Positions 11,215 to 20,518 of a stretch of DNA of 64,000 nucleotides are shown here, one piece after another (position 1 is the stretch's first letter; the number at the start of each line of letters is the position of its first letter). Source of the DNA: JAHFUA01 sp963733935 (GTDB taxonomy: Bacteria; Acidobacteriota; Terriglobia; Terriglobales; Acidobacteriaceae); NCBI GenBank assembly GCA_963733935.1, contig CAVTEQ010000016.1, forward strand, positions 1 through 64,000, given 5' to 3'. The notes beneath the pieces are model-generated. The model searched no databases. It saw only the letters and a program-made list of their open reading frames with translations, and had not been told where the DNA came from. The translations under genes were made by a program, and so were the position numbers.

Positions 11215-12363
11215 ATGAGGGTCCTCCACTTAATCAGCAGCGGCGGAATGTATGGCGCGGAGAACGTGGTCGGCGCGCTCGCCCGCGACCTGGAAGAGCT
11301 GGGCTGCTGGGTTCGGGTGGGAGTATTCCAGAACGAGCATTGTCCTCCCAACAGCGTCGCCGATCAGTTGGAGCAGCGTGGCGTCCGGCTCACGCGCATC
11401 GTGTGCCGCGGCCGCATGGATCGCGCGGCGACGCGCCAGATCCGCGAGCTCATCGGCAGCGAGCAGATCCAGTTAGTGCACTCTCACGGCTACAAGTCTG
11501 ATCTCTATGCTTACGCCGCAACTCGGCGGATGCAACTGCCCCGGGTCGCGACCTGCCACCTGTGGACGCGGCAAACGGCCGCCATCCGCTTGTATGAATT
11601 CATCGATGCCCTGCTGCTGCGCCGCTTCGACGCGGTGGTGGCCGTCTCCGGCGCGATTGCTGAAGAGCTGCGCCGGGCGGGCATTTCCGCCGCGAAGATC
11701 AACACCATTGATAATGGCATCGATCTCGCTCCCTTTGCTTCCGCCCAGCCTTCTCTCGGACAAGAGATCGCGAAGGGAGAGCGGCTGCTGATCGGGACCG
11801 TCGGGCGGATGGTGGCGCAGAAAGGCATGGACTACTTTCTGCGCGCCGCGCGCGAAGTGCTGAACGAAACCCCACAGGCGATGTTTGCGATCGTGGGAGA
11901 GGGCCCTGACCGCGAGAAGCTCGAGTGCCTGGCGAACGAGTTGGGAATCGCCGGGCAGATTGTCTTTACCGGCGCGCGCGCGGACATGCCGCAGGTTTAT
12001 GCCTCGCTCAACGTCTTCGTTCTGGCGTCGCTCGATGAGGGAATGCCGATGGCCCTTCTGGAGGCCTTGGCATCGAGCCGCGCGGTGGTGGCCACGCAGG
12101 TAGGCGCGGTGCCGAAATTAATCGTCCCTGGGCAGACCGGCATGTTGGTGCCGGCGGCGGACGTCAAGGCACTCGCGGACGCCATCCTGGTGCTGCTCCG
12201 CAACCCCGATCTGCGGGCCCGGCTGGGACGAAACGGCGGCGCTTTGGTGCAGAAACAGTTTTCGTCCCGCGTCATGTCGCAACAGTATTTGCGCCTCTAT
12301 GAACAACTGCTCTCCCCGGCAGGACTCCGTCCCAACTCCCCAAGCCTGATGGGAAAGGTATAG
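11215..12363 (+). CDS. Glycosyltransferase family 4 (GT-B fold)
   Basis: 382 residues, full length for the family. The N-terminal half opens with VLHLISSGGMYGAEN, the glycine-rich acceptor-side loop of GT4 enzymes, and contains VHSHGYKSD. The C-terminal half has IGTVGRMVAQKG and the donor-binding EGMPMALLEALA (the E-x7-E region). Such enzymes transfer a sugar from a nucleotide-sugar to a polysaccharide or lipid-linked acceptor at the inner membrane face. It is followed after 173 bases by an asparagine-synthase-type amidotransferase on the same strand, a pairing typical of exopolysaccharide or surface glycan loci. The exact sugar cannot be read from the sequence. Confidence 0.85.
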   Translation: MRVLHLISSGGMYGAENVVGALARDLEELGCWVRVGVFQNEHCPPNSVADQLEQRGVRLTRIVCRGRMDRAATRQIRELIGSEQIQLVHSHGYKSDLYAYAATRRMQLPRVATCHLWTRQTAAIRLYEFIDALLLRRFDAVVAVSGAIAEELRRAGISAAKINTIDNGIDLAPFASAQPSLGQEIAKGERLLIGTVGRMVAQKGMDYFLRAAREVLNETPQAMFAIVGEGPDREKLECLANELGIAGQIVFTGARADMPQVYASLNVFVLASLDEGMPMALLEALASSRAVVATQVGAVPKLIVPGQTGMLVPAADVKALADAILVLLRNPDLRARLGRNGGALVQKQFSSRVMSQQYLRLYEQLLSPAGLRPNSPSLMGKV

Positions 12364-12536
12364 AGGCAAGCACAGCCAAAAGCCCAGAAACTGCCACCGA
12401 TATGCACTATTTTTCAGCGCGGCCAAGGTTGCGGGCGATGGCGGAACAGTAAACGACGGGAATGGAACAAGTTACAAAACCATCAGCCGCCCTGGAACGG
12501 CATGATTGGTGCGAGGAATTGGGAGGATAAAACCGC

Positions 12537-14513
12537 ATGTGTGGGATCTTCGGACAGATAGGCAGGGATCGAGCTCCAGAGCGCTGCGCGCTTTCCATTC
12601 GCCACCGCGGCCCGGATGATGCCGGCGCGCGCTACTTTGACGTGCCCGGCACGCGGCAAGTGGTTACCCTGGCGCACCGGCGGCTCTCCATCATCGACCT
12701 CTCACCCGCCGGGCATAATCCCATGTCGAACGAGGATGGATCGGTCTGGCTCGTCTTCAACGGCGAGGTCTACAACTATGCCGGTCTCCGCTCCGAGTTG
12801 ATGAGCGCGGGGCACCAGTTCCGTTCCAATACCGATACCGAAACCATCATCCACGGTTATGAACAGTGGGGAGACGCGGTGGTGGAGCGGTTGTTCGGCA
12901 TGTTTGCCTTCGCGCTGTGGGACCAGCGCCGCAGCCGGCTGTTGCTGGCTCGCGACCGCCTCGGCAAGAAGCCGATCTTCTACTATTCCGATGGTGAGCG
13001 GCTGGTGTTCGGCTCCGAGATCAAAACGATTCTGGCCGCCGGGGTGAAAACCGAGCCCGATCCGGTGGCGCTGCACGACTACCTCACCTATTTGTATTTT
13101 CCGTATCCGAAGACGGCGTTCAAGAACATTGTGAAGATGCCGCCCGCGACCCGCGCCGCGTTTCAAGTGAAGCCCGACGGGCGGCTCGAGATGACATCTT
13201 CGATTTACTGGGACGCGCTCGCCGAAGCCGGAAAGCCGCTGGAGATGTCCGAGCGCGACATCGTGGAACACCTGCGGCAACTGCTGGAAGAGACGGTGCG
13301 CGAGCGCTTGATGAGCGACGTGCCCTTGGGACTGTTCCTCAGCGGAGGCCTGGATTCGAGCGCTATCACCGCCATCGCTTCCGACTACGGAAAAGCTCCG
13401 GTAAAGACCTTCAGCATCGGCTTCAGCGACAGCAAGTTTTATGACGAGATCCCGTTCGCCAATCAGGTGGCGAAGAAATTCAATACCGAGCACCACGTGC
13501 TGCAGGCCGATCCGCAGTGCATCGGATATCTCACCAAGGTAGTCCATCACTTCGACGAGCCCTTCGGCAATCCCACCGCCGTGCTGGAACTCATCCTTAC
13601 CAAGCTCATGCGCGAGCACGTAACGGTTGCGATCTCCGGCGATGGCGGCGACGAAATTTTTGGCGGATACGTGCGTTACGTCGGCGCTTCGCTGGCGAAT
13701 TACTACCGCAAGCTGCCGCGATTCCTGACCAAAGGTATGGTGGCCCACCTTGCCAAGTGGATGAACGACGCCACCGACGGCCGCCACGGCTTCCGCCGCG
13801 CCCGCGAATTCGCCGAGTCCGCGTGGATGTCCCAGGAGGCGATGTACCTGAACTGGATTGGATATTTCTCCGAAGCCGAAAAGCACGACATGTACACCCC
13901 CGGTTTCGCCAGCCAACTCGGTGGACACGACTCCGGCGATTTCCTGCGCGCGCTCTTCCAGCGCAGCGAAACTTTGGATTCGCTTAACCAGCTCGGCTAC
14001 GTGGACCTTGGTTCGTTCCTCACCGGCAACTGCCTGGAATATTCCGACCGGATGTCGATGGCCAACTCGCTCGAAGTGCGCTGCCCGTTGACCGACCATC
14101 GCCTGGTGGAATTCGCGCTGCGCATTCCGCCGCGCATGAAAGTGCGCATGATGAAGAGCAAATGGATCCTGCGCGAAGCCATGCGCGGAATTCTGCCGCC
14201 CGACGTGATCGAGAAGAAAAAAGTCGGCTTCAATCCGCCGCTGCCGCAGTGGCTGAACGGAGAATTGAAGCCGCTGCTTGGCCGTCTGCTGTCGCGCGAG
14301 GTAATCGAACAGCGCGGCATGTTCCAGCCCGAGCCGGTCGCGCGCCTGCTGCGCGATCATTTCGAGCAGAAGCGCGACAATTCGCTCAAAATCTGGGCGC
14401 TGCTCATGCTGGAAATCTGGCAGCGGATGTATGTCGATCATCAGGCGGAAGCGGACATTCTTGAGGAATGTTTTTCCGCGGATTCAGCGGCAGTGGGCGC
14501 GGTGGCAGAGTGA
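12537..14513 (+). CDS. asnB: Asparagine synthase (glutamine-hydrolysing) / amidotransferase
   Basis: 658 residues in two domains. The class II glutaminase domain begins MCGIFGQIG, so Cys2 becomes the N-terminal nucleophile after Met removal; RHRGPD and FNGEVYNY follow. The synthetase domain has the ATP pyrophosphatase loop SGGLDSS near residue 268 and SGDGGDEIFGGY near residue 367. The reaction is ATP-dependent transfer of glutamine amide nitrogen, to aspartate in true AsnB. Its length and the preceding glycosyltransferase also fit the amidotransferases found in extracellular polysaccharide loci, so the acceptor might be a sugar acid. ATG 12537 is fixed by the catalytic Cys2. Confidence 0.9.
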   Translation: MCGIFGQIGRDRAPERCALSIRHRGPDDAGARYFDVPGTRQVVTLAHRRLSIIDLSPAGHNPMSNEDGSVWLVFNGEVYNYAGLRSELMSAGHQFRSNTDTETIIHGYEQWGDAVVERLFGMFAFALWDQRRSRLLLARDRLGKKPIFYYSDGERLVFGSEIKTILAAGVKTEPDPVALHDYLTYLYFPYPKTAFKNIVKMPPATRAAFQVKPDGRLEMTSSIYWDALAEAGKPLEMSERDIVEHLRQLLEETVRERLMSDVPLGLFLSGGLDSSAITAIASDYGKAPVKTFSIGFSDSKFYDEIPFANQVAKKFNTEHHVLQADPQCIGYLTKVVHHFDEPFGNPTAVLELILTKLMREHVTVAISGDGGDEIFGGYVRYVGASLANYYRKLPRFLTKGMVAHLAKWMNDATDGRHGFRRAREFAESAWMSQEAMYLNWIGYFSEAEKHDMYTPGFASQLGGHDSGDFLRALFQRSETLDSLNQLGYVDLGSFLTGNCLEYSDRMSMANSLEVRCPLTDHRLVEFALRIPPRMKVRMMKSKWILREAMRGILPPDVIEKKKVGFNPPLPQWLNGELKPLLGRLLSREVIEQRGMFQPEPVARLLRDHFEQKRDNSLKIWALLMLEIWQRMYVDHQAEADILEECFSADSAAVGAVAE

Positions 14514-15058
14514 GCTGTCTAAGAGTTTTGTAGTAGGTCTCCCCCGGGTTCTGGCTTAGAAATTAGCGCTTACGGACAGCAATTAGTTCCGCTGGCGGGC
14601 CGACGTTCGAAATCATAAGTCTTTTATCCTCAGCAATTTTCTGAGTGGTGATCTGCTTGCGAGAGGAGGGGCGTTTCCTCCTTGTAACCAGGTCACAACT
14701 GCGGCTGGCTGAATTTGCCGCAGAGACGCAGAGGCACGGAGATTTTGAATTCATTTTCTCTGTGTCCCGGTGCCTCTGGGGCAAGCCGTTGCGAGAGGAC
14801 CAATTCGGGCGCGAACGAGATGGGTTTGTACCGCCGTTTGTCCGTTTGGTCGATCAGGGGTCGGCGTAGGTTCCATACGCTACACCGCCCTTGGGCATCT
14901 GGTGATGGCGCGGATGAGGAGGGAGAATACGGTATGAAACCTGGGATCAAAGCAAGCTACGAGGCAGAACGAGCCCGTTTTCGGCCCAGAACCCTCCCCA
15001 ACCTTGCCGCCCGCTCAGGAAGAAATCCTCAGTTAATAAAACTCATTTGGAGTAGACG
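14514..15058. other. Non-coding stretch with one hairpin repeat
   Basis: About 545 bases with no gene I can support. It contains one family A hairpin repeat (14716-14783). The rest is leader sequence for the beta-helix protein that starts at 15060. Confidence 0.5.
14716..14783. repeat. Family A hairpin repeat, copy 1 (GCAGAG/CACGGAG mosaic)
   Basis: Left arm 14717-14743 consists of degenerate repeats of the GCAGAGACGC and GAGGCACGGAG type; right arm 14755-14782 is its imperfect reverse complement, with a short AT-rich loop between. Related copies lie near 23.0, 30.6, 50.1, 50.6 and 54.3 kb. Confidence 0.8.
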
Positions 15059-15059
15059 A

Positions 15060-16733
15060 TGAATAAAGTTCGGCACTTTGCACTCCTGATTATTGTTCTC
15101 CTGGCCGGCGCGACGCTGGCGCTGGCCCAGGCACCGGCCCTGTTTTTTACGGATCTCACCAGCGGCCCGGCAACGGGAGGCGAGAACGGTAACGGGGTAT
15201 ACGTCACGATCTACGGTGAACGGTTCGGTACCACGCAAGGCGCTTCCACAGTTACGCTGAATAATTCCAGCTCCGCCCTGCGCGTGGTCACCTGGGGCGC
15301 GACCTGGCAGAACATGCAGAAGATCATCGTGCAGGTGATGTCCGGCGCCAGCAGCGGCAACTTCGTGGTCACGGTGGGCGGCACACCCAGCAACGGCCTG
15401 CCGTTTACGGTGCGCAGCGGAAATATCTACTTCGTCGCCACCAGCGGCAGTGACAGCAACAGCGGATCGTTCGCCTCGCCGTGGAAGACGCTCATGAAGG
15501 CGCGCGGCGCCGTTAAGGCCGGCGACACGGTGTACGCCATGAACGGCGTGAGCCAGCCGGGCGATGACGGTAGCGGCACCAACGCCGCCTTTTCGAATTT
15601 CAACAATGGCGCCTCGGGCACAGCCAGCAGCCCCGTCGCCTTTGTGGTTTATCCCGGAGCTACGGCTACCATTGGTTCGAATAGTGGCCCCAGCTACGGA
15701 CTTCGCACCTACCGCAACTACTGGGTAATCGCCGGCTTTACCTTGAGCGGCAACGTCGCCCTGCAGATCAACGGCGCCGACCACACCTGGGCGGTGGGCA
15801 ACAGCTCGCAGTGCGGTAACCCGGATGCTCTGATCCAGGGCTGCAACACCGCGACGCAAAGCACAAACGTTTTCTACTACGGAAACTATGTGCACGACGT
15901 TCGGAAACCCGAACAACGACAAGGAAGAGCACACGGTTTACTTCACCACCGATACCAACCATGTGTGGGCAGGCTGGAATACCTTGGCGAACAACGCCAC
16001 CTGCTATGCCATGCAGGTCCATTCCTCGCCGGTCGGTTCAGGAACCGGAAACAGCCAGTTTGACCTGCACATCTTCGACAACGTCATTCACGGCGATGGT
16101 TGTGCGGGAATAAATCTTGCCACCATCGATCCTTCCAAGGGGACAGTCGAGGTCTACAACAACACCATTTACCACACCGGCCTCGGCAATACCGACGGCG
16201 GCTATGGAGCTTGCATCTTCGCTCCGGGATACACCAACAACGGAACTGCCGGCTCGGGAACGGTAGAAATCTATAACAACACGATGTATGACTGCGGCCC
16301 GAGCGGATCGTTCGGTCAGGCTGGAATCATCGCTTTATCCAATGACACCGGCCTCACTTATCATCTGCGCAACAACATCTTCTATTCCGCCAGCAGCAAA
16401 GAAGCTTACCTGCTCCAGGACAACGGGGGAACGAGCCTGTTTTCCTGCTCGGCGGGAGACAATGATTTCTTCGGCAATGGCGGCGTCCCCAGCGGGTGCG
16501 GGTCCGGCAACGTGAGCGTTGATCCCAAGCTGACGAGCGTTTCCACCGCAGACTTTCATCCGCAATCCGGAAGCCCCATGATTGCCGCCGGCCTGGCGAT
16601 CAGCGGCCTCACCACCGATCAGGATGGCTTGCCGCGTCCGGTCACGCCCAGCGTCGGCGCCTTTGAGTTTCCCGGGACATCGACCGTCGCGCGTCCGAAT
16701 CCACCAACCAACCTGCAAGTGAGCGTGCAGTAG
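15060..16733 (+). CDS. Secreted right-handed parallel beta-helix protein with IPT/TIG domain
   Basis: About 557 residues after repair. A signal peptide (residues 1-23, ending ALAQA) is followed by an IPT/TIG-like domain (about 28-118), then IYFVATSGSDSNSGS, the usual opening of a DUF1565/pectate-lyase-type beta-helix with repeated VEVYNNTIY and VEIYNNTMY rungs, and a C-terminal PSVGAFE motif seen at the end of such helices. Polysaccharide binding or lyase activity is plausible but no catalytic residues can be assigned. One inserted base near 15900 splits the gene inside HDV-GNPNND; both halves are otherwise intact. Confidence 0.75.
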
Positions 16734-16756
16734 AGAACTGCTGTTTTCGAACTCAG

Positions 16757-16787
16757 AACGGCCGCCTCAATATCAGGGGCGGCCGTT
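16757..16787 (+). terminator. Strong hairpin after the beta-helix gene
   Basis: AACGGCCGCC and GGCGGCCGTT form a perfect 10-bp stem with an 11-base loop, 23 bases after the stop codon. No clear T-run follows, so it may terminate or only stabilise the transcript. Confidence 0.5.
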
Positions 16788-16810
16788 GCTGCATTCGGCC
16801 GCGTCAAGGA

Positions 16811-16850
16811 TCAGGTTCGTATCAGGGCCCAGCTTTTAGCCGTGCCGCAA
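16811..16850. repeat. Family D repeat fragment (TATCAGGGC ... TTTTAGCCG)
   Basis: The string TTCGTATCAGGGC followed by CTTTTAGCCG matches the outer parts of the family D elements at 62272-62342 and 30661-30816. The stem here is eroded. Confidence 0.5.
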
Positions 16851-16871
16851 GATGGCCGTTACGAAGGCGTA

Positions 16872-16922
16872 AGCCGCGAAGCGGCGACATTGGGATGATC
16901 TCTGGGCGAAGCCCAGGGTGGC
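16872..16922. repeat. Family E hairpin repeat, left copy
   Basis: Two adjacent hairpins: GCCGC-GAA-GCGGC and CTGGGC-GAA-GCCCAG, separated by a short spacer. A second copy in the same orientation lies at 17112-17172, on the other side of a small membrane-protein gene. Confidence 0.75.
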
Positions 16923-16959
16923 GAGCTTCTGTATCCTAGTCGGAGCAATCGAGCCATCC

Positions 16960-17103
16960 GTGGAACGAAAAATCTTCTGGACGAGTTTTATCCTGCTCTC
17001 GTTGATCGCGGACTTCTCCCTGCCGCTGCTCTGGAGTGTGCTGGCTACTATCCCCATCGCTCTCGTGTGCTGGTGGATCGCCTACCGTAGCGGCTGGTTC
17101 TAG
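16960..17103 (+). CDS. Small two-helix membrane protein flanked by hairpin repeats
   Basis: 47 residues from GTG 16960, the first start codon after the left repeat. Two hydrophobic stretches (residues 5-20 and 23-38) are separated by a proline, and the protein ends YRSGWF. There is no recognisable domain; the pattern is that of a small inner-membrane protein. Family E repeats lie directly on both sides in the same orientation. A comparable arrangement with a 63-residue protein occurs at 52.1 kb. The start is uncertain; an upstream frame opens at 16918 inside the repeat. Confidence 0.45.
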   Translation: MERKIFWTSFILLSLIADFSLPLLWSVLATIPIALVCWWIAYRSGWF

Positions 17104-17111
17104 AACGACGA

Positions 17112-17172
17112 CAAGGCAAGCCGCGTAGCGGCGACATTTGGGTTAGCCCTGGGCGGAAAGCCCGGGGTAAGG
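17112..17172. repeat. Family E hairpin repeat, right copy
   Basis: GCCGC-GTA-GCGGC followed by a GCCC/GGGC hairpin. Compared with the left copy the loop and the outer pairs of the second stem have changed while pairing is kept. Confidence 0.75.
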
Positions 17173-17192
17173 ATTTCCGCCTGATCGTGACG

Positions 17193-17220
17193 AAAAAAAT
17201 CGCGCCCCGCAGGGCGCGAT
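17193..17220 (-). terminator. Rho-independent terminator of the S41-like gene
   Basis: On the minus strand ATCGCGCCC-TGCG-GGGCGCGAT forms a perfect 9-bp stem followed by a run of T, about 20 bases after the stop at 17241. Confidence 0.9.
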
Positions 17221-17240
17221 CTGTCGGAACCGGCACGCGT

Positions 17241-18479
17241 CTATTGAGACGAAATTGCGGCCTTGGTCTCCTTGTTCTTGAGCACCTGGATGGAGCGCCG
17301 CAACTGTTCGTCCTGCTTCTGGCGTTCTTCTTTGCGGAACTCCTGGTCGGCGCTGTTGTCCTGGTCCTCGTCGGGGAGCACCAGGTCGGCCTCGTCGGCA
17401 TCGGCGACCATAATGTTAGGAGTGATCGCCGTATCCTGGATGGCTTTGCCGCCGGGCGTGTAGTACTTGGCCACGGTCAGGATCAGAGCGGAGCCATCGG
17501 GCATCTCGATCACTTTCTGCACCCCGCCGGTGCCGAAGGTCTTGTCGCCCACCACGTCGGCGCGGGCGTTCTCCATGACGGCGGCAGCCACGATCTCGGC
17601 CGGGCCGGCGGTGCCGCGGTTCACCATCACCACCACGGGCACGTCGGTGATGTCCTTCTGCGGATCGGCGTTGAAGGTCTCTTTGGCGAACTTCTGCCCT
17701 TGCAGATAGGCAATCATGCCGTGGTTGAGGAACAGGTTGGCAACCGCGACGCCCTCGCTCTCCTCACCCATCGAGCAGTCGCGCAGGTCGAGGATGAAGT
17801 CATGCGCCCCCTCTTTCTGCAGGTTGCGGATGCGGCTGGCGATCTCCTGCGCCCGGCCCGCGGTCAGGGCGTAGGGACGCACGTAGCCGATGCCGTTCTC
17901 CAGCAGCTTGTCGGTGACGGCGGGAACCGTGATCAGGTCGCGCGTGACGGTGACCTTCTGCGGTTCGGCGCGGCGGGCGCGTACGATCGAGAAGGTGATG
18001 TTCGACCCCGGCTGTCCGCTGAGCGCCGCATTGACCTCGGCCAGGGACATATCGTGGCTGCTTTTGCCCTCGATGGCTTCGAGGATGTCGCCGTTCTCGA
18101 TGCCGACTTTGTCCGCGGGCCCGCCCGGCACCACTGAAATCACGGCAGCGTAGCCGAAGCGCTTGGAGACGCTGGCGCCGATTTCGCCCTTGCCGTCCGC
18201 CTTGCGCTGCTTGTAGGTCTTGTACTCGGCCGGGCTCAGGTAGCTGGAGTTGGCGTCCAGCGACTCCAGCAGCCCGTGCAGCGAGCCGTCGGTGACGGTC
18301 TGAATGTTCGGCTCCTCCACGTACTCACTGCGAATCCGCGAGAGCACCTCGCTGTAAACGCCGAGCTGGCGGTAAGCGCCGTCGTTGGTGGAAGCCTTTA
18401 CCCCGAGGCCGCCGGCGACGGCGAACAAAATAATTCCCAGGGACGTTGTAACAATGAGGATCTTCAATGCTTTGGACAT
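17241..18479 (-). CDS. S41/C-terminal-processing-protease-like protein lacking the catalytic Ser-Lys dyad
   Basis: About 412 residues from ATG 18479: signal anchor (about residues 5-28), a helical segment with YVEEP, a PDZ domain (about 90-170, with GDILEAIEG), and the tail-specific protease core. In active CtpA/Prc proteins the core has GSASASE with the nucleophilic serine, and a lysine 25 residues later in TFGKG. Here these read GTAGPAE (17606-17627) and TFGTGG (17527-17545): serine is glycine and lysine is threonine. The NNPGG turn is also replaced by DCSMG. The frame is clean throughout, so this is not a sequencing break. I infer a non-proteolytic paralogue, perhaps a peptide-binding periplasmic scaffold. 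It has its own terminator. Confidence 0.8.
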   Translation of the reverse strand: MSKALKILIVTTSLGIILFAVAGGLGVKASTNDGAYRQLGVYSEVLSRIRSEYVEEPNIQTVTDGSLHGLLESLDANSSYLSPAEYKTYKQRKADGKGEIGASVSKRFGYAAVISVVPGGPADKVGIENGDILEAIEGKSSHDMSLAEVNAALSGQPGSNITFSIVRARRAEPQKVTVTRDLITVPAVTDKLLENGIGYVRPYALTAGRAQEIASRIRNLQKEGAHDFILDLRDCSMGEESEGVAVANLFLNHGMIAYLQGQKFAKETFNADPQKDITDVPVVVMVNRGTAGPAEIVAAAVMENARADVVGDKTFGTGGVQKVIEMPDGSALILTVAKYYTPGGKAIQDTAITPNIMVADADEADLVLPDEDQDNSADQEFRKEERQKQDEQLRRSIQVLKNKETKAAISSQ

Positions 18480-18677
18480 AGATGCTTGGTTTCTCGCTGG
18501 ACTCACGGTTGTGAGGACTTCGTTGATTATATCCCGTCGCCGCGATTTCCGACGGCTGGTTTCCCTCACTTAAGTACTAAGACGCTCCGGGACGAGCTTT
18601 CGTTTCACAGTAATGCGCGAAATTTCCCGAGGAGACTCGCTGGCGATCAAGGAGCCCCCCTCGGCGCTTTGGGCCCC

Positions 18678-18745
18678 ATAAATCATCGTTATGATTGTCA
18701 AATAACTATCAATTGGATTTATTTTGACTCCGGTGTAATCTACCT
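18678..18745 (+). promoter_or_regulatory. AT-rich promoter region of the ilv operon
   Basis: An AT-rich island in a GC-rich window, about 90-150 bases before ilvD. TTGGAT (18713-18718) and TAATCT (18736-18741) are 17 bases apart, but each matches consensus at only three positions; exact boxes are uncertain. Confidence 0.35.
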
Positions 18746-18781
18746 ACTCCCTATCAGTGGTGGCCTGGGCAGGGTGAGAGC

Positions 18782-18830
18782 ATCCCTCAAGGAAAGGAAA
18801 CAGGGATCAGCCATCTTCAGATGATGGCTG
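18782..18830 (+). promoter_or_regulatory. Two adjacent hairpins in the ilvD leader
   Basis: ATCCCT (18782-18787) pairs with AGGGAT (18802-18807) around a loop containing GGAAAGGAAA. It is followed without a gap by CAGCCATC (18808-18815) pairing with GATGGCTG (18823-18830). The ilvD start codon lies 4-10 bases further on. The only Shine-Dalgarno-like sequence sits in the first loop. This looks like a control element, but it matches no riboswitch or attenuator I can name. Confidence 0.4.
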
Positions 18831-18833
18831 TTT

Positions 18834-20515
18834 GTGTTTATGGCGGGGGAGAAACGTCGTTCCAGCGCGGCGATCATGGAAGGCGCAAGCCGGGCGCCGG
18901 CGCGCGCCATGCTGAAAGCCGTCGGCTTCACCGACGACGAACTGCGGCGGCCGATCATCGGCGTCGCCAATACCTGGATCGAGATCGGCCCCTGCAACTA
19001 TCACCTGCGCCACCTCGCGGAGTGCGTCAAGCAAGGCATCCGCAAAGCCGGCGGCACGCCCATGGAGTTCAACACGGTTTCCATTTCCGACGGAATCACC
19101 ATGGGCTCGGAAGGGATGCGCGCCTCGCTGGTGAGCCGCGAGGTGATCGCCGACTCCATCGAACTGGTGGCGCGCGGCAACCTGTTTGACGGCGTGGTGG
19201 CGCTCTCGGGCTGCGACAAGACCATCCCCGGCACGGTGATGGCGCTGGCGCGGCTCGAACGTTCCAGGGCTGATGATCTATGGCGGCTCAATCGAGCCGG
19301 GGCGCTTCCAGGGGCACGACGTCACCATTCAGGACGTGTTCGAAGCCGTGGGCGCTCACGCCAGCGGGCGCATGACCGACGCCGAACTCGCCGATATTGA
19401 AAACCACGCCTGTCCCGGTGCTGGGGCTTGCGGTGGCCAGTTCACCGCCAACACCATGGCCACGGCCACCGAGTTCCTGGGCATCTCGCCGATGGACAGC
19501 GCCAGCGTTCCGGCAACCGATCCCAAGAAAGATGATGTTGGGTTTCAGGCGGGCGTGCAGATCATGGAGCTGGTGCGGCGCGATCTGCGTCCGTGCGCGA
19601 TCCTCACCCGCCACGCGCTGGAGAACGCCATTGCCAGCGTGGCCGCGAGCGGCGGCTCGACCAACGCCGTGCTGCACCTGCTGGCCATCGCGCGCGAAGC
19701 CGGCATCGAGCTCTCCATCGACGACTTCGACCGCGTCAGCGCGCGCACCCCGCTGCTCGCCGATCTCAAGCCCGGCGGCCGCTTCGTTGCTACGGACCTT
19801 TATCGCGCCGGGCGGAATTCGACTACTGGCGCAGCGGCTGAAGCAGGCCGGCATCCTGCACTCCGAATGCATGACGACAACGGGCAAGACCATCGGGGAG
19901 GAAGCCGATGCGGCGGTCGAGACGAAGGGCCAAGAAGTCGTGCGTCCGCTCGACCGTCCGATCAAGCCGACCGGGGGGCTGGTGATCCTGAAGGGCAATC
20001 TCGCGCCCGAGGGCTGCGTGGTGAAGATCGCCGGGCACGACATGCAGCATTTCCGCGGTCCGGCGCGCGTCTTCGATATCGAAGAAGATGCCTTCGCCGC
20101 CGTGCAGCAGGGAAAGATCCGCGCTGGCGACGTGGTCGTGATCCGCTATGAAGGGCCGCGCGGAGGCCCGGGCATGCGCGAGATGCTGGCCGTCACCGGG
20201 GCGATTTCGGGCGCCGATTTGGGCGACAAAGTCGCGCTGCTCACCGATGGACGCTTCTCCGGCGCTACTCACGGCCTGATGGCCGGGCACGTCGCGCCGG
20301 AAGCGGCCCGGGGCGGAGCGATCGCCGCCGTTCGCGACGGAGACACGATCGTGTTCGATCTTCCGCAGCGCGAGCTCCGGGTCGAGCTTTCCGACGAGGA
20401 GATTCGATCGCGGATGGCGAAGTGGAAAGCGCCGGCGCCGCGCTATCCCAGGGGCGTGTTTGCGAAGTATGCGGCGACGGTTTCTTCAGCGTCGCAGGGT
20501 GCGGTGACGGGGTAA
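18834..20515 (+). CDS. ilvD: Dihydroxy-acid dehydratase
   Basis: About 560 residues after repair, normal length. The Fe-S enzyme dehydrates dihydroxy-isovalerate and dihydroxy-methylvalerate to the keto acids of valine and isoleucine. Visible signatures are SGCDKTIPG with a cluster cysteine, CPGAGACGGQFTANTMAT with another, LTDGRFSGATHG and GHVAPEA near the end. Two inserted bases, near 19257 (inside ARLNVPGL) and near 19811 (inside LYRAGGIRLL), split it into three frames; the joined product is continuous with the family. GTG 18834 or ATG 18840 starts it. First gene of an ilvD-ilvB-ilvN-ilvC run. Confidence 0.9.
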
Positions 20516-20518
20516 AAC

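Noticed and set aside
12702..14441. A 579-residue antisense frame opposite asnB
   Set aside because: AsnB is intact in the other strand with all catalytic motifs, and the antisense product has no recognisable domain.
15029..15934. A 301-residue frame opposite the beta-helix gene
   Set aside because: The plus strand has a signal peptide, IPT domain and beta-helix motifs; the minus product is low-complexity with no homologous features.
18734..18833. A TPP, cobalamin or ppGpp-type riboswitch upstream of ilvD
   Set aside because: The conserved core sequences of these riboswitches are not present; only simple hairpins can be supported.
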